From assembly GCA_035578175.1 (NCBI GenBank), contig JAQMRL010000005.1, positions 56,959,722 through 57,023,721 of the forward strand: a stretch of DNA of 64,000 nucleotides. The letters are read 5' to 3'. The notes beneath the pieces are model-generated. The model was not told the DNA's origin, did not search any database, and saw nothing but the letters and a program-made list of their open reading frames with translations. Positions 11,391 through 22,437 of this stretch are shown here, piece after piece (the first letter of the stretch is position 1; each line of letters begins with the position of its first letter). The translations under genes and the position numbers were made by a program. This DNA is from Catonia carolina. Lineage: Eukaryota; Arthropoda; Insecta; Hemiptera; Achilidae.

Positions 11391-12960
11391 ATGCATCACT
11401 CGAAAAGAAAATACGGAAAAATTGGTAAATTAGATAACTTAAAATACCTTTGGAAGATAATACAGCAGAAAATCAGTGAAAAGGAAGAGAACAACATTAT
11501 GCAAGGAAAGATGACAGTAAGCCACTGCACTCCAAAAAAACTCACGAACTACACAAGGAGAAAACCCTCTTGTGACCAGCCAAGATTTGACATTATATTA
11601 CAACTACAACCTACTAGTACAAGTGACCACGAGCAACATTTACATTTTTGATGGGACGATACACAGAAATGGTGAGTTACTGCGTGGTGGGGGGGCGTTC
11701 ATTCGCATTCCAAAGGACGGTCATTTCCCCCAACGGTACCCCCCCCCCCCCAGTCAGTTTCCCCCAAACTGACTACCCCCAACGCTATGATTTTGCTGCA
11801 AAAATGCAAGTTCTTAATTTCGATGAACCGCATGCTCTCATTTTCATGAGCGATGAAACCCATTTTTACCTAAACGGGATTGCGAATCAACAAAACTGCA
11901 GGTACTGGGCAGTGGAAAATCCGAGAGAGCTCCATGAGTCACCGCTGCATTCACTCCGTGTAACCGTATGGTGTGCGTTATCGAGAATGCATGTTATTGT
12001 TCCCTTCTTTTTTGAAGAGGATAGAGTAATAGTAACAGTGACCTCGAACAGGTACGTGGATATGATCAACACGTTTTTTCTCCCACAACTTCACAGGCTA
12101 AACTTGCAAGACGACGTATGGTGTCAGCAACATGGAGCTACTGCTCACACTGCCAGAATTTCAATGAACCTGCTGCGGAATGTGTTTCCAGGTCGCCTGA
12201 TTTCAAGATTTGGGGATGTGCACTCGCCTCCTCGATCTGCTGACCTTAACATGTGTGATTTTTATTTGTGGAGACACTTGAAAGAGCAAGTTTATCGACA
12301 TAAACCCCGTACTTTAGATGACTTGAAAGCGGCGAAACGTAGAGAGGTGGCGTTGATCACTGAGGAGACACTGGAACGAGTATGGAAGAGCTTCCTGGAC
12401 AGAATAGAAAATTACCTCAAGGAAGAAGGACGTCACCTTCCTGACATAATTTTTTCTACGTAAAGTTAATGGCGTACACCCACAACTATGTAACGTAAGT
12501 TGAATAAATATTATCTTGAAAAATGAATACTGTTTTGTTATTTCTAAAATGTAAATGTTTCTCGTGGTCGTCTTGTATAACCTCATTGTCTGTATGCGAG
12601 CGAATGCATTCGGATGACTGGAAAGGTGGGGTAAGAGAAATTTTGGAGGAAGATCCTCCGTAAGTTAATCGGGTCAAAAATATTATTTCGTAGTAGACAT
12701 AAAACGGATGGCAAACGGTTAACAATTGACATAACGTGCCAGATAAGTGGTTTAAAAAAGTTAGGAAGGATACAGAGAAAACTTGAATAAACTGGCAAAC
12801 TTAATGGACCAAAGCCAGCTCAAATTATTGATTACTGGCTTTAAGAGCTTCTATGAAGAATAAAAGCAAAACACTGGTTGTATGGAAGAAAGGAGAAAAG
12901 CCAACATTGAAAAAATGCTCTAAGTGAGGACTGTAGAAGAGCTTCTGCAAGGTCCATAGT
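11391..12960 (+). mobile_element. LINE E fossil split by a mariner insertion
   Basis: The left part (11391-11617) reads LDNLKYLWKIIQQKISEKEE, matching the reverse-transcriptase FKYLGEIIQ...SEKE region, and then a degraded KIRHYNT-like block. The right part, from 12578, resumes with PHCLYASECIRMTGK and FWRKILRKLIGSK, the next expected block, and then decayed C-terminal sequence to about 12960. The two halves become adjacent in the expected order once the mariner 11620-12575 is removed. Stops and frameshifts are frequent. The same family C-terminus lies at 27480-27900. Confidence 0.8.
11620..12575 (+). mobile_element. Mariner-type transposon with DD41D-like transposase remnant
   Basis: Imperfect terminal inverted repeats of about 28 bp (CAAG..GACCACGAG.AACATTT) lie at 11620-11647 and 12547-12575, flanked by TA on both sides, the IS630/Tc1/mariner signature. 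The ORF 11648-12463 (271 aa) carries a catalytic-domain remnant: first Asp in FMSDETHFYLNG, second position in CQQHGATAHTA where the usual Asp is His, third Asp in DLNMCDFYLW. 41 residues separate the second and third positions, as in DD41D families. The N-terminal DNA-binding domain is missing; the first 60 residues read as unrelated sequence with a C-run. The mutation and truncation make it inactive. It sits inside LINE E. Confidence 0.88.
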
Positions 12961-13357
12961 TACTTTACGAGGTCACACACTTATTAACTTATTCACTTTT
13001 TACATTTTTGTCTCGTTTTCCGGAAACTGAGATGATATGTGTTGGTACAAGGCCACCCCTTTTAAAAATTTATTCTCTGTTGACATTCTGGGCATTAGGA
13101 CATCAAAAATACGCGCCTCCATTGTGAAATTGCATCTAAAAAGCTCGTTTTTCTATTCACATTCGTATTTTATTCGTTATTTTATCACGTTATTATCAAA
13201 TGTTAAAAATTAAAGTATACATTGTTGAATGTTTCAAAGTTTTTCAATGTAGGTGTTAGTCTATCTTAGTCTTGACCTAAATTAATGTTAATTACAAAAT
13301 AAATTAATAAAAATTTATTTTTGTGTAATAATAACACATAAAACAAGAATAACAAAA
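12961..13357. other. AT-rich spacer
   Basis: No recognised feature lies between the LINE E fossil and the pogo element. Confidence 0.5.
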
Positions 13358-14423
13358 TACGGTCAGACTCTATTTATCGAACTTTTATACATCGAAGTAT
13401 TTTCTGGAAAATTTTAATGGAAAATGTTTCTGTATATCGAAAACAATTTCTATACATCGAACGTAATTTTAGTGAAAATATAAATAGAACTTCACGTAGC
13501 CTTACCATCACACATTAGTCAATCCGAAACATTGAGAGAGGGCAACGTGACAATATAGTACGTTGACCACTGTGGTCAACGTATAAGAGTAGTGTGGTAA
13601 TCTTTTACCAGTACTCGTATACTATGTACGATCAAAAAATATGTAAATACGATGATTTGGACGAAGCAGTTCTCAAATGGGTAAAAATGTTACGATATAA
13701 AACCATCCCTAAGCAAAAAAGAAAAGTTGTTATTTTTGTAAACAATTGCCCTGCAGATCCGTCTTCTGTCTCAAAAAAGTGTGTTAATGTGAAGCGTGGT
13801 TTTTCCTCCAAATATTACGTCAATACAACCTATAGACTAAGGTGTTATTAAAACTCTAAAAATGTATTACAGAAAACAGGTTCTCAAGAAGTTTATTCTT
13901 GCGTTGGAAAATGACAAACCTATTGAAAATGTTATTAACCTCAGGCTGTCTGTATCAGAATTAGTAAAGATATGGCAAAATGATGTAGCGAAATCGACTA
14001 CACAAAATTATTTTTTAAAAGCCGGCTTCTCTGAAAAAACTGTTGTGGAAGAATTTAATGTACTACCGTAAATTAAGGATTGTTGGGTCCATTTACAGTC
14101 AGCAGGCACGATCAACGATGATATGTCACTCAACGAATTTTTACGGGTAGATAAAGAAGTTATTGTAGCAGAATATCCAACAGATTCATGTTTTTCATTA
14201 CTGTTTTTATTTAATTATTTTTAACAAAAATACAGATATCATTTAAGTATGGTGCGTAGCCTTATAATACTGTATTTTGGGCAATATGGGTACGGTTGAG
14301 TAATCTCACGTATTATAAGTAACAGTTTTAATGAGAAAAAACAGCATTTCTCTTAATCAAAGTTTCTATATATAAAATTTTTATAAGGAACCTACAATTT
14401 CGATATGTGGAGGTCCGACTGTA
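13358..14423 (+). mobile_element. pogo/Tigger element, internally deleted
   Basis: TA duplications (13358-13359, 14422-14423) flank imperfect terminal repeats (left CGGTCAGACTC, right GAGGTCCGACTG). Inside, one frame (13594-13851) joins YDDLDEAVLKWVKMLR, the CENP-B-type DNA-binding part, to VVIFVNNCPADP, the second catalytic block of DDE_1 transposases, where Asp is replaced by Asn. A second frame (13862-14071) has MYYRKQVLKKFILALENDK, and after its stop comes WVHLQSAGTINDDMSLNEFL. The catalytic middle between these parts is deleted. Family proteins are about 500 aa; this copy is dead. Confidence 0.88.
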
Positions 14424-14890
14424 TAAATACCCGCCAGTATTTCACTGTTCCACTTTGTTGAATTCATTACCTGGAAACATCATGACCTGCATCTGTAGTA
14501 CCACATCTATTCACTCTGAAAGGTATTTCTAAGGGCAGGATAAATCTAGGTTGTCAAAGAGATATACCACCGCAGACATGTACATATAATTCATGTGAAT
14601 TACTCACCCAGTGTAATGAGACTCATTTGGACCAACAGCTTAGAGGTAGATAGGTGGACGTTTAACGTGAATATAGTTTCTAATGATATTGCTATAAGTG
14701 ATAAGATAATACCATACGGTAATAATAGCTGAGTTAAGTAATTGATTGTACGTACGAAGAATTAAGTAGAGTATATTACTAATGGTAGTAAGTGAAACCT
14801 AATTATTTTAGTTTACTTAAAGACGTATCAACTGTTTAATAATTATCGTTTAGACTGAATGTATAATTTATTTGATACTTTTTAAGTATT
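14424..14890. other. AT-rich spacer
   Basis: No gene or clear repeat was recognised. Confidence 0.5.
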
Positions 14891-14898
14891 TCGGAAAC

Positions 14899-14943
<45 letters not shown>

Positions 14944-15091
14944 CAATCGCTAAAATCAATATTTTTGGGTTCATGGGCCTTAAACGTCTATTTCTGGTGA
15001 AAACTCAATTTCGAAGTATCCACTTGAAAATAATACTTTTTGTCCCCTAATATATTCATCAAGGGCAAGAGAAAGTAAAAAATATTTAAGA
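14891..15091 (+). repeat. R1 repeat fragment with (CA)n
   Basis: A (CA)n run at about 14901-14940 is followed by the R1 right end: GACCAATCGCTAAAATCAAT, GGTGAAAACTCAATTTCGAA and GGGCAAGAGAAAGTAAAAAA. This matches the full copy at 30805-31775. It also forms the outer left arm of the compound inverted repeat. Confidence 0.8.
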
Positions 15092-15124
15092 TATTAAATT
15101 CTATTATTAACATCGACTTTATTT

Positions 15125-16007
15125 CCATTGTAATGAGACAAATTGAATGCACACCTGGTGTTGTTTACATTTGAGTCTATTTAAATAAATCTGAATAATT
15201 CCAGCTGATTAAGATGAAATATTTAAAAAAATTATTTAATTCTAATAAACAAAATATGGTTACTAAGCAACTAAGAAGAAGAAAGGATTTTTGTAAATTA
15301 TTTCAATGGGGCATGAAACTTCAAACTAATAACATGCATTATTTTCGATGTCCCATTCACAGAATTATTTTAGAATAAATCATAACTATAATATGATTTA
15401 ATTATATCACAATAGTAATATAAGGAAAAGAATCATTTAATAATAATAAAAAAACAAATTAATGAACAACTAGCAAATAATAAAAGTACATGCACATTTA
15501 ACCTACATTTCAAAACAGACATTTTTTTTAAAGATTATGAAAATTAGTATGATGATAAATTATAAACACTATTAGGTAATGATGAAATAATAATGAAGAA
15601 AAGAGTGAAGTATAATAAATGTATAATAAGGAATATAATAGTAAAAGTTGTGATTGTAATTATGAAAACATAAAGATTAAAATAAAACCATAATGTGTTA
15701 AATGAGAATAATGTTTCATTGAAATAAATAAATAAGGGACAAGGTAAATGAAAAAATAATAAGATCAAACTTGAAAGATGATACAAAATGAACAAAGAAT
15801 ACAATATTAACGTAATTTCTTTCAAAACTGGCATTCTCTTGTGAGGAGAAATTTAATTATACTTCAAATTTGGCATACCCTCGTGGGGATACTGAGAGGA
15901 GTAATTTAGTTCTCTTCAAATTTGGCTAATCCCTCGTGGGGATAAAATAGTTATTCTTCAAATTTGGCTAATCCCTCGTGGGGATAAATTTAGTTTTCTT
16001 CACCATT
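15125..16007. mobile_element. 873-bp insertion with 5-bp duplication
   Basis: CCATT occurs at 15125-15129 and 16003-16007, and the other arm of the inverted repeat has the site uninterrupted (ATTTCCATTAAGG as reverse complement, near 18855-18866). The inserted 15130-16002 is AT-rich, codes for nothing recognisable, and ends in a minisatellite. No terminal inverted repeats were seen, so the class is unknown. Confidence 0.7.
15821..16000. repeat. Minisatellite, about 42-bp unit
   Basis: Units start at 15821, 15863, 15915 and 15957 (spacing 42, 52 and 42). The later units share TTCAAATTTGGCTAATCCCT followed by CGTGGGGATAAA. The first unit is diverged. It lies at the right end of the 873-bp insertion. 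Confidence 0.85.
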
Positions 16008-16650
16008 AAGGTGTTGTTTGAAATGAAACCAATACCTTTACAAAATTCTATGTATTACTAAACTACATTAAAAGTTTGCATCTATATTATCATTTTAATA
16101 GTACTGGGTAATATTTACTTAAATGTTATTTTACCTAATTAAATTAGTTGACTCTATTGTTTGTCTTGTATATAATAGTATATCAGGTAAAGGAGTGAAC
16201 TAATATTTACTCAATTAATTACGCTATACATTGTTAGATGTCTTGTTATATTACCTTTACTCATAAACTCACGTTGCTTTTGTATAGGATAACCGTAAGT
16301 TTGGTTAACTAAACAAAACAGCATGTCTTGTTTAATGGTACACATATAACACACCGTATAAATAGTTTATTGGAAATTTATATACCTTAACCCAGTAGAT
16401 GTCTAATACAAGTTCTTCGTCATGGCGTGTCTATCCGTTTCGATTGTTAGCAATTTTGACTTCGTTGGTTGCTATGCGGAACAATTACGCGGATATTTTA
16501 CCAAAAAGCCCCTTAAATTCAAGAGCCATGAAATTCTTTTTCTTCCAGGAATCGTTTTTGTCCTTCTATTTTCTCATCAACAGAGTGATTGTAAAGTTGC
16601 GACCCAAACAACAAAAAATTGTTTTTAGAGTACATTTTCATTTATTTAAC

Positions 16651-17488
16651 TTACTCAATTACAAAATAACATGATTGTGTGTATTCACAAATCATTTGTT
16701 GATATCGTTCAGCTGTTATGGTGTCCGAAAAGAAGATAGCCCGAAAATTCTCCGACGAGATACACCACACTACACTCCAATATTTTGCGAGTGTAATGGC
16801 TGTTCGTGGAACGCATGTGAGTTGTCTGCAGATCATATTCTGGTTTTTTGACTATTGACATATCCGCTAAGATGACACCAAGCTTCATCGCTGAAAAAAA
16901 CCTTGTCTAAAACAGATATGTCATTTCTAATGAAACGTCTGTACCACCGACAGTACTGCATTTGCTTTTCCTTGTCTGGTTCTTGGAGCTGATGAGTCAC
17001 ACTTATCCGATACGAATGAAATTTCAGCACTTTAGAAGCTTTACGAACACTTTCATAAGATAGCCCAGTCTGGCTAGCAAGTTTCTGAAGAGACTTTTTA
17101 AGAGAACGAAGAAGTTTTTCGTTTATCGTCTGCAGAGTATCATCCGTTAAAACACTTGGACGGCCTGTACGTTTACGGTCATCCACTCTTCCTGTGTCCC
17201 AAAAACGACTAAATAAACAAGATATAGAGGATTTTTTGGCACATTAGCACCTGGAAAAGCATTTGAAAACTCTTCTTTACACTTCGAATACGATTTCGAC
17301 TGGCAGTAACTCACAACAATGAAGACACGTTGTTCTTCCGTAAACGACATTGTAGCTTGGGCTAAACAAACTGTTTCGTGCAACGCCCTCCTTTGGCCGA
17401 TGGCGTGATCTAGCAGTGTTACCATACACAGTACTGTCACACAATAAATTTTCCTACTCGCAATATTTTTTGGGACTTTGACTGTCAT
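16651..17488 (-). mobile_element. Mariner-type transposase fossil, N-terminal part
   Basis: On the minus strand the N-terminal helix-turn-helix begins MSFTEEQRVFIVVSYCQSKS (Met near 17350). Then comes a linker DDRKRTGRPSVLTDDTL, a second helical domain (KKSLQKLASQTGLSYESVRK), and the first catalytic block VFFSDEAWCHLSGYVNSQ. The next piece, 16651-16836 in another frame, has VVWCISSENFRAIFFSDTIT, then homology stops. The second and third catalytic Asp blocks are missing. The architecture resembles the element at 36352-37709. It lies in the loop of the compound inverted repeat. Confidence 0.85.
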
Positions 17489-18904
17489 TCCTGTAAAGCA
17501 GAAAAATCTGGGTTAAACTTTACAGTCACCTGTACATAAATGCAGATTAGAACCTTACAATTGCATCATCTTCATGGCAGGAATACCAAAATTTATATAT
17601 GTTAGAACTTTTCTGGAATTTTAAATAAATTTAGTTACGTTAAATTTCTTAATATCTGAACCATAAGGAGTCAAATGCAAAAAAAAATAGGAAATATGCG
17701 AAAAAGTTTGAATAATAACGTTCTCCGTATGAAAGTATAAAACACAATCAATAGCGTGTTTCAGAAAAAAATACTGAACTCTAAACGAAGTTCTGAACAA
17801 AAAGAAACAAAACTAAACTTCACTCTGAATTGTGCATTAATATCTTGAAACATGATGTAGTCGAAAATGACGATGACCATTTTTTTGTCTTTAATTTTTA
17901 TTACGGTATTGTACACTGAGCTGCACAATTTCCGTATTTGGTATTTAAATGGGGTTAGTAGTTTCACTTCAAGGAAAAGAGGTACCCAGTGGTACATGCT
18001 CCGTTTATAACTACGGGTATTGTCCGTTATTTAAACCAAGAGGTCTCTACTCCATTTTCGCTTGAGACGTCGCACAGGTGGGAAGTTCCTTGTAGCTAGA
18101 TCACGAGCTAGTTAACGATGACCATGATGGAGATAAAAATGATACCAATCACGAGATGATGTTGATAAGTAGTACAAAAATAAAAAAATAAATGATTAAC
18201 AAAATCATAAAGGTAAGTTCAATGTTTCAAACCGTTTCAGTGCCTGTTGTTCAGAATAATTTTCTTTACTTGAAAGATAATTTTTAATTACTCAGCATTT
18301 TTAAATAACTAGATCCTTAAAAGAACGCGGATTAAACGTAACAATATAAAGCGTAATTTTCCTATAATATAGACTTACTTATTTGTCAAAAGATTTAACA
18401 CTACGTGAACGGTCTTATAAGCTAACTTACGCGTCTTCACGTTTCATTAACCTGTTATAAAGGAGAAGAGGTTTGTTTCAAACAGTATTCATTGACTCAA
18501 AATAATACGGTGTATTATATGTGTACCATTAAACAAGACATTCTGTTTTGTTTAGTTAACCAAACTGAAGGTTACCCTACAGAAAAGCAACGCGAGTTTA
18601 TGAATAAAGGTAATATAACAAGACATCGAACAATGTAGTCTATAGCGTAATTAATTCAGTAAATATTAGTTAACTCCTTTACCTGATATACTATTTTATA
18701 CAAGAACAATAGAGTCAACTAATTTAATTAGGTAAAATTAGATTTAAGTAAATATTACCCAGTACTGTTTTAATGATAATATATATGCAAAATTTTAATG
18801 TAATTTAGTAATACATAAAATTTTTTAAAGGTCTTGGTTTTATTTCAAACAATACCTTAATGGAAATAAAGTCGATGTTAATAATAGAATTTAATGTCTT
18901 AATT

Positions 18905-19645
18905 AATTATTTTTTACTTTCTCTTGCTCTTGATAAATACGTATATTAGGGAAGGAAAAGTATTATACTTCGAAATTGAGTTTTCACCGGAAATACACGT
19001 TTAAGGCCCATTGAACCCAAAAATATTGATTTTAGCGATTGATCTATGTCTGTGTGTGTGTTGTTGTTTAGGTAATCAACCGAAGGCTGGTTTGAACCTC
19101 TAGAGGCTCTTGTTTTACTAAGTAAAACAAGGAGTTAGGTAGTTTACAATTGCCTTCCTAACTGAGTGGAAAAGTATGCTAAACAGCATGCCGGGCCCTC
19201 TGAAAAGCATCAACTTTCCACACTCCAAATGACACCTTCACTTCATTTACCTCAGGGTCTTGCTTTATAATGAAATTCTTTACTCTCAGAGGAGATAACA
19301 GACTACTGTCTTTTACACTTCTACCTCTTGTGATCGTAAATGCTTTAGTCATATAATTGGCTGACCATGTGATGAAAAACAGAACAATTTTTGTAGCTCT
19401 AGAACTAGCAAATCGAGTGCAAATAATTTAACATTCCACCTGCCTGTTATGGGCTGAATATGTGTGTGTGCACGCGCTTGTGTCTGTGCGCACGCCTGAA
19501 CACAATATCTCAAGTTCGAAATATTTTAAAAAGTTAAAACTTTGAACTTAACTTAGACACTACTAGGGAACCCGATAGGAACATTTTCATCAAAAGCGGT
19601 CAACCAAAAGTACTATTGGTCTAAGGTGGGTTTTGTACACATCTA
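18905..19645 (-). repeat. R1 repeat copy split by SINE1
   Basis: The part 18905-19057 matches the R1 right end in reverse (TTTTTACTTTCTCTTGC, GAGTTTTCACCGGAAAT, AGCGATTGATCTATG, TG-run). After the SINE1, R1 text resumes (ACACAATATCTCAAGTTCGA; ATTTTCATCAAAAGCGGTCA) to about 19645. The rest of R1 is absent here. Confidence 0.75.
19058..19453 (-). mobile_element. SINE1 copy C, inserted in the TG tract of R1
   Basis: In the minus direction it runs from the AGCCCATAACAGGCA end at about 19440-19453 to the TAAACAACAACA tail near 19058-19072. The flanks are both TG-repeats, so the target duplication cannot be measured, though about 10 bp of TGTGTGTGTG is present on both sides. It interrupts R1, so it is younger than that R1 copy. 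Confidence 0.85.
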
Positions 19646-20240
19646 AACTGAACATTTAAAGTATTTGTCACACGCAAAAATTAGAGCTAAATACAATTCT
19701 AAATGTTTTTTACAAGGAAAGTGGTGAGAAGGTACTATAGTAGTTATGTTAACTAATACTAATATTTAGTAGGCCTAATGCTTTAACTAGATAGTTTGTT
19801 AGATATATTATTCTCTCCTTACCGTCTCGTTAAATTATATGAGATTTTAAAATTCATAATATTATTTACTAAAAATGAGTACAATCGTAATTATGAAACT
19901 CGCCACAACGATGACTACAGAATTGAATAATACAGAACTTCAAAGTTCTCAAAAGGAATTCAATACAATTCCTTTCAATTTTTCAACAAATTACCATCCA
20001 GAATATGACTTCTTAATTTAAAAAACTTTTGATCGCGAAGTAAAAGGTTTTTTAAAAAAACGTAATTTTTCTAATCAGGAGTTCTTAAATCTTACATAGA
20101 ATGCTCTTTAAATGTAATCTGTGTAGAATTTAAACTTAGCATTGTATGGTGTAAATGACAAACCTGAAATTCTAATGTAGGCTACAATTATAGTAAAATT
20201 TAAGTAGTAATTTAATGTACAAGTTAATTTTTAAGTGAAT
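19646..20240. other. AT-rich spacer
   Basis: No recognised feature. Confidence 0.5.
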
Positions 20241-20552
20241 ACTACATTATGACTGAATCATTTAAGAACAGAAGAGGTAGAGGTGTAAAAGACACCAATC
20301 AGAGTTATCTCCTCTGAAAGTAATGAATTTCATTATACAGCCAGACCCTGTGATGAATGAAGTGAAGGTGTCATTTGCAGAGTGGAAAATATGTGCTTTT
20401 CAGAGGGCCCGGCATGCTGATAAGCATACTTTTCCATTCAGTGAGGAAGGCAATGGTAAACCACCTCACTCCTCGTTTTACTTAGTAAAACCTCTAAAGG
20501 TTCAAACCAGCCTTTCGGCTGATGACCTAAACAACAACAACAACTACATTAT
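20241..20552 (+). mobile_element. SINE1 copy B, 5' truncated, 10-bp target duplication
   Basis: ACTACATTAT is repeated exactly at 20241-20250 and 20543-20552. The element between starts inside the family at GACTGAATCATTTAAGAACA, so roughly the first 110 bp are missing. It runs to the CAGCCTTTCGGCTG stem and a (CAA)n tail. 5' truncation with an intact 3' end is the expected product of incomplete target-primed reverse transcription. The 82-codon open frame across it is chance. Confidence 0.92.
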
Positions 20553-21354
20553 ATTGTTAAACAAATGTTAGTTAAAAAAGATTTTAATGTATATTACTAT
20601 TTATTTTGAAGATGTATGTTTTTTTTCGTCGCTGACAAAGATTTATTTAAAGTTAAAATATATGAATTTTAATAAAACATGAACAAATATTTTCCTTGTA
20701 ACCTGATTAAACGAAGAAAATTATGGTTACTCGGAAGACCTTGTTTGCTATGTATTTCAAATATAATAAATTCTAAAGAAACTTGAAAAGTTTGGAAAAA
20801 TATTGATGTTTTTATTTCAAATACTACATAAACTTTCATTAATTCTTGCTTTAATTTAATAACCTTTCTTTAAACTTTTGCTTGATATTCTGTATTCGCT
20901 TAAGGGGAAAATTATCCACACAATAGGTTTTATCATGAGAACTTTTTATATTAACGTTGTAAGTTATGGATTTACTTCACGTATAACAAGACTAATATTT
21001 GTTTAATTATCAAGTAATTGTATCAATGAAATTTGAATCCTGTGATATTATTAACGATAATTTTTAATCAACAATACATCTACCTCACATCCACCATCCG
21101 TAGATATCAGCATTCTTAAGTATTTATACAAAAAAAATGTACTTACACCACAACTCACCACATCCCACTTCACGCCAAATCAGTTCCTTCATCACCCACC
21201 CCTAAATATGCTGTCTTATTCTTATTCATCTTCATCCCCCATCCCTCATACTACTCCTTCAACTTCCCGACCATATATTTGTCATTCTACAAAGGGTCAA
21301 TTTTGATGAAAAAAATTTTCATCGTTTTTAAGAAAATCTGTAATTTTGCTAACT
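20553..21354. other. AT-rich spacer
   Basis: No coding or repeat-end structure was recognised, apart from a pyrimidine-rich stretch near 21140-21300. Confidence 0.5.
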
Positions 21355-22255
21355 TACTTTTACGTTCTCTTGCGTATATGACTATATGGTAAGGAAGTTT
21401 TGATTTCATTTCGATTTTTTGAAATTAAGTTTTCACCGGATCTACTTGTTTTCAGACCCCCTGAACCCAAAAAACATGTTTTTAGGAAGTGGTCTGTGTA
21501 TGAACACAATATCCTAAGAACGGAACATCGTACGAAGTTGACTTGAAGCTTAAGTAAGATACTATAACCGGACCCGACACGAATATTTTCATCAAATCGG
21601 TCAACCGGAAGTAGTAGTTTATTCATGTCATTTTTCACTTTTTTGCGATTTTCTCAAAAACGACTCACAAAATATTTTTTAAATCACCTCATTTACTACA
21701 TTTTTTAAGTTTTACAAGATAGCGTAAGCGCCATGTCTGCTGAAATTCTTGGAAACGTTGTTGCTGTTTTTTCGTAAAAAGTTTTTGTTTTAAGATTGCT
21801 GTTTTAATATGCATTTTAGCGCAAAAATGTATACAAAAAAAGTTGTAGACAATTTAAAATCCTACAACTGTTATTTCAAACATTTTTTGTGTAACGCTTA
21901 ATTTAGCGGTAATTAGTGATTTTTTATCACAAATGTATAAAAAATCGATTTTATAATATTCCAGCCTTAGTTTGCATTTTACGAAAAAAATGTATATAAT
22001 CAAATTTATAATAAATTCAAAGATCTACAACTTTTATTGAACGCATTTTTCTCTCTAGAGCCTAGTTTTGCGTGAAAGAGTTATTTTACGTAGTTTTAAG
22101 TCAAACTGTGGTTGATTTTAATTTTGCGTCTTTCACTCATGATTAAAATAAGGTTATGTTGATTGAGGTTAGTGTTTTATTTATTTCTAATGTTACATTG
22201 TATTGTTAATTATTTTCATTGGCAAGAGAAAGTTGTGTGAGTATTTCACGCCAAA
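21355..22255 (-). repeat. R1 repeat, near full-length copy 1
   Basis: The reverse complement parallels 30805-31775 over most of its length. One end has ACTCACACAACTTTCTCTTG (as reverse complement, 22207-22240); the other has a GCAAGAGAACGTAAAAG motif (21355-21375). Inner terminal repeats of about 13 bp (ACTTTCTCTTGCC) face each other. No transposase is present. The class is unknown. The end lies about 40 bp before the splice acceptor of the exon at 22292. Confidence 0.75.
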
Positions 22256-22291
22256 TTTTTATTAATAAATATTTATTATTGTTTGTTTCAG

Positions 22292-22437
22292 GTCACAATT
22301 TCTCTGGTTTAAATGAGGAAATAATATGGATCTCAATAGGAATGGGAATAACAATAGCTATCTTGATAACGATAGCTTTATGCTATTTACTTCATGAAAG
22401 ATGCCGTAAAAGGCGAGAATTTTATGCGCCTGCATGA
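22292..22437 (+). CDS. Terminal coding exon of an unidentified single-pass membrane protein
   Basis: A 3' splice site precedes it: TTATTGTTTGTTTCAG, with AG at 22290-22291. The exon opens two bases into a codon (phase 1) and reads HNFSGLNEEI, then a hydrophobic helix of about 22 residues (IIWISIGMGITIAILITIAL), then a short basic tail CYLLHERCRKRREFYAPA and stop TGA at 22435. Low charge before the helix and an arginine/lysine cluster after it suggest a type I membrane protein with a cytoplasmic C-terminus. I do not recognise the gene, and no upstream exon was found in the window. The stop is in the leaky UGA-C context; see the separate finding. A longer chance open frame begins at 22219 but includes the intron and should not be used. 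Confidence 0.65.

Larger units (their letters stand above)
14941..19050. repeat. Compound long inverted repeat
   Basis: The left arm is 14941-15129 plus 16003-16358. The right arm is 18506-19050 in reverse complement. Shared blocks include AACATCGACTTTATTTCCAT and GTCTTGTTTAATGGTACACA. The arms enclose about 2.1 kb (16359-18505) holding a mariner-type transposase fossil; the rest of the spacer is AT-rich. The right arm keeps the uninterrupted form of a site that carries an 873-bp insertion in the left arm. Either this is one element with long terminal arms or two inverted copies of a larger family. Confidence 0.75.

Noticed and set aside
15544..15834. 96-codon minus-strand open frame rich in Phe, Leu, Ile and Ser
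   Set aside because: Low-complexity translation of AT-rich DNA inside the 873-bp insertion; no family motif and no splice signals.
15821..16000. Repeat-spacer look of the tandem units, as in a CRISPR array
   Set aside because: The whole unit is repeated without unique spacers, spacing is irregular, and the DNA is eukaryotic.
20323..20571. 82-codon frame starting MNFIIQPDPVMNEVKV
   Set aside because: It lies wholly inside SINE1; other copies have stops, so it is chance.
22219..22291. The N-terminal 24 residues of the 72-codon frame as protein
   Set aside because: This part is the R1 end and a splice-acceptor tract; the coding more likely starts at the acceptor at 22292.
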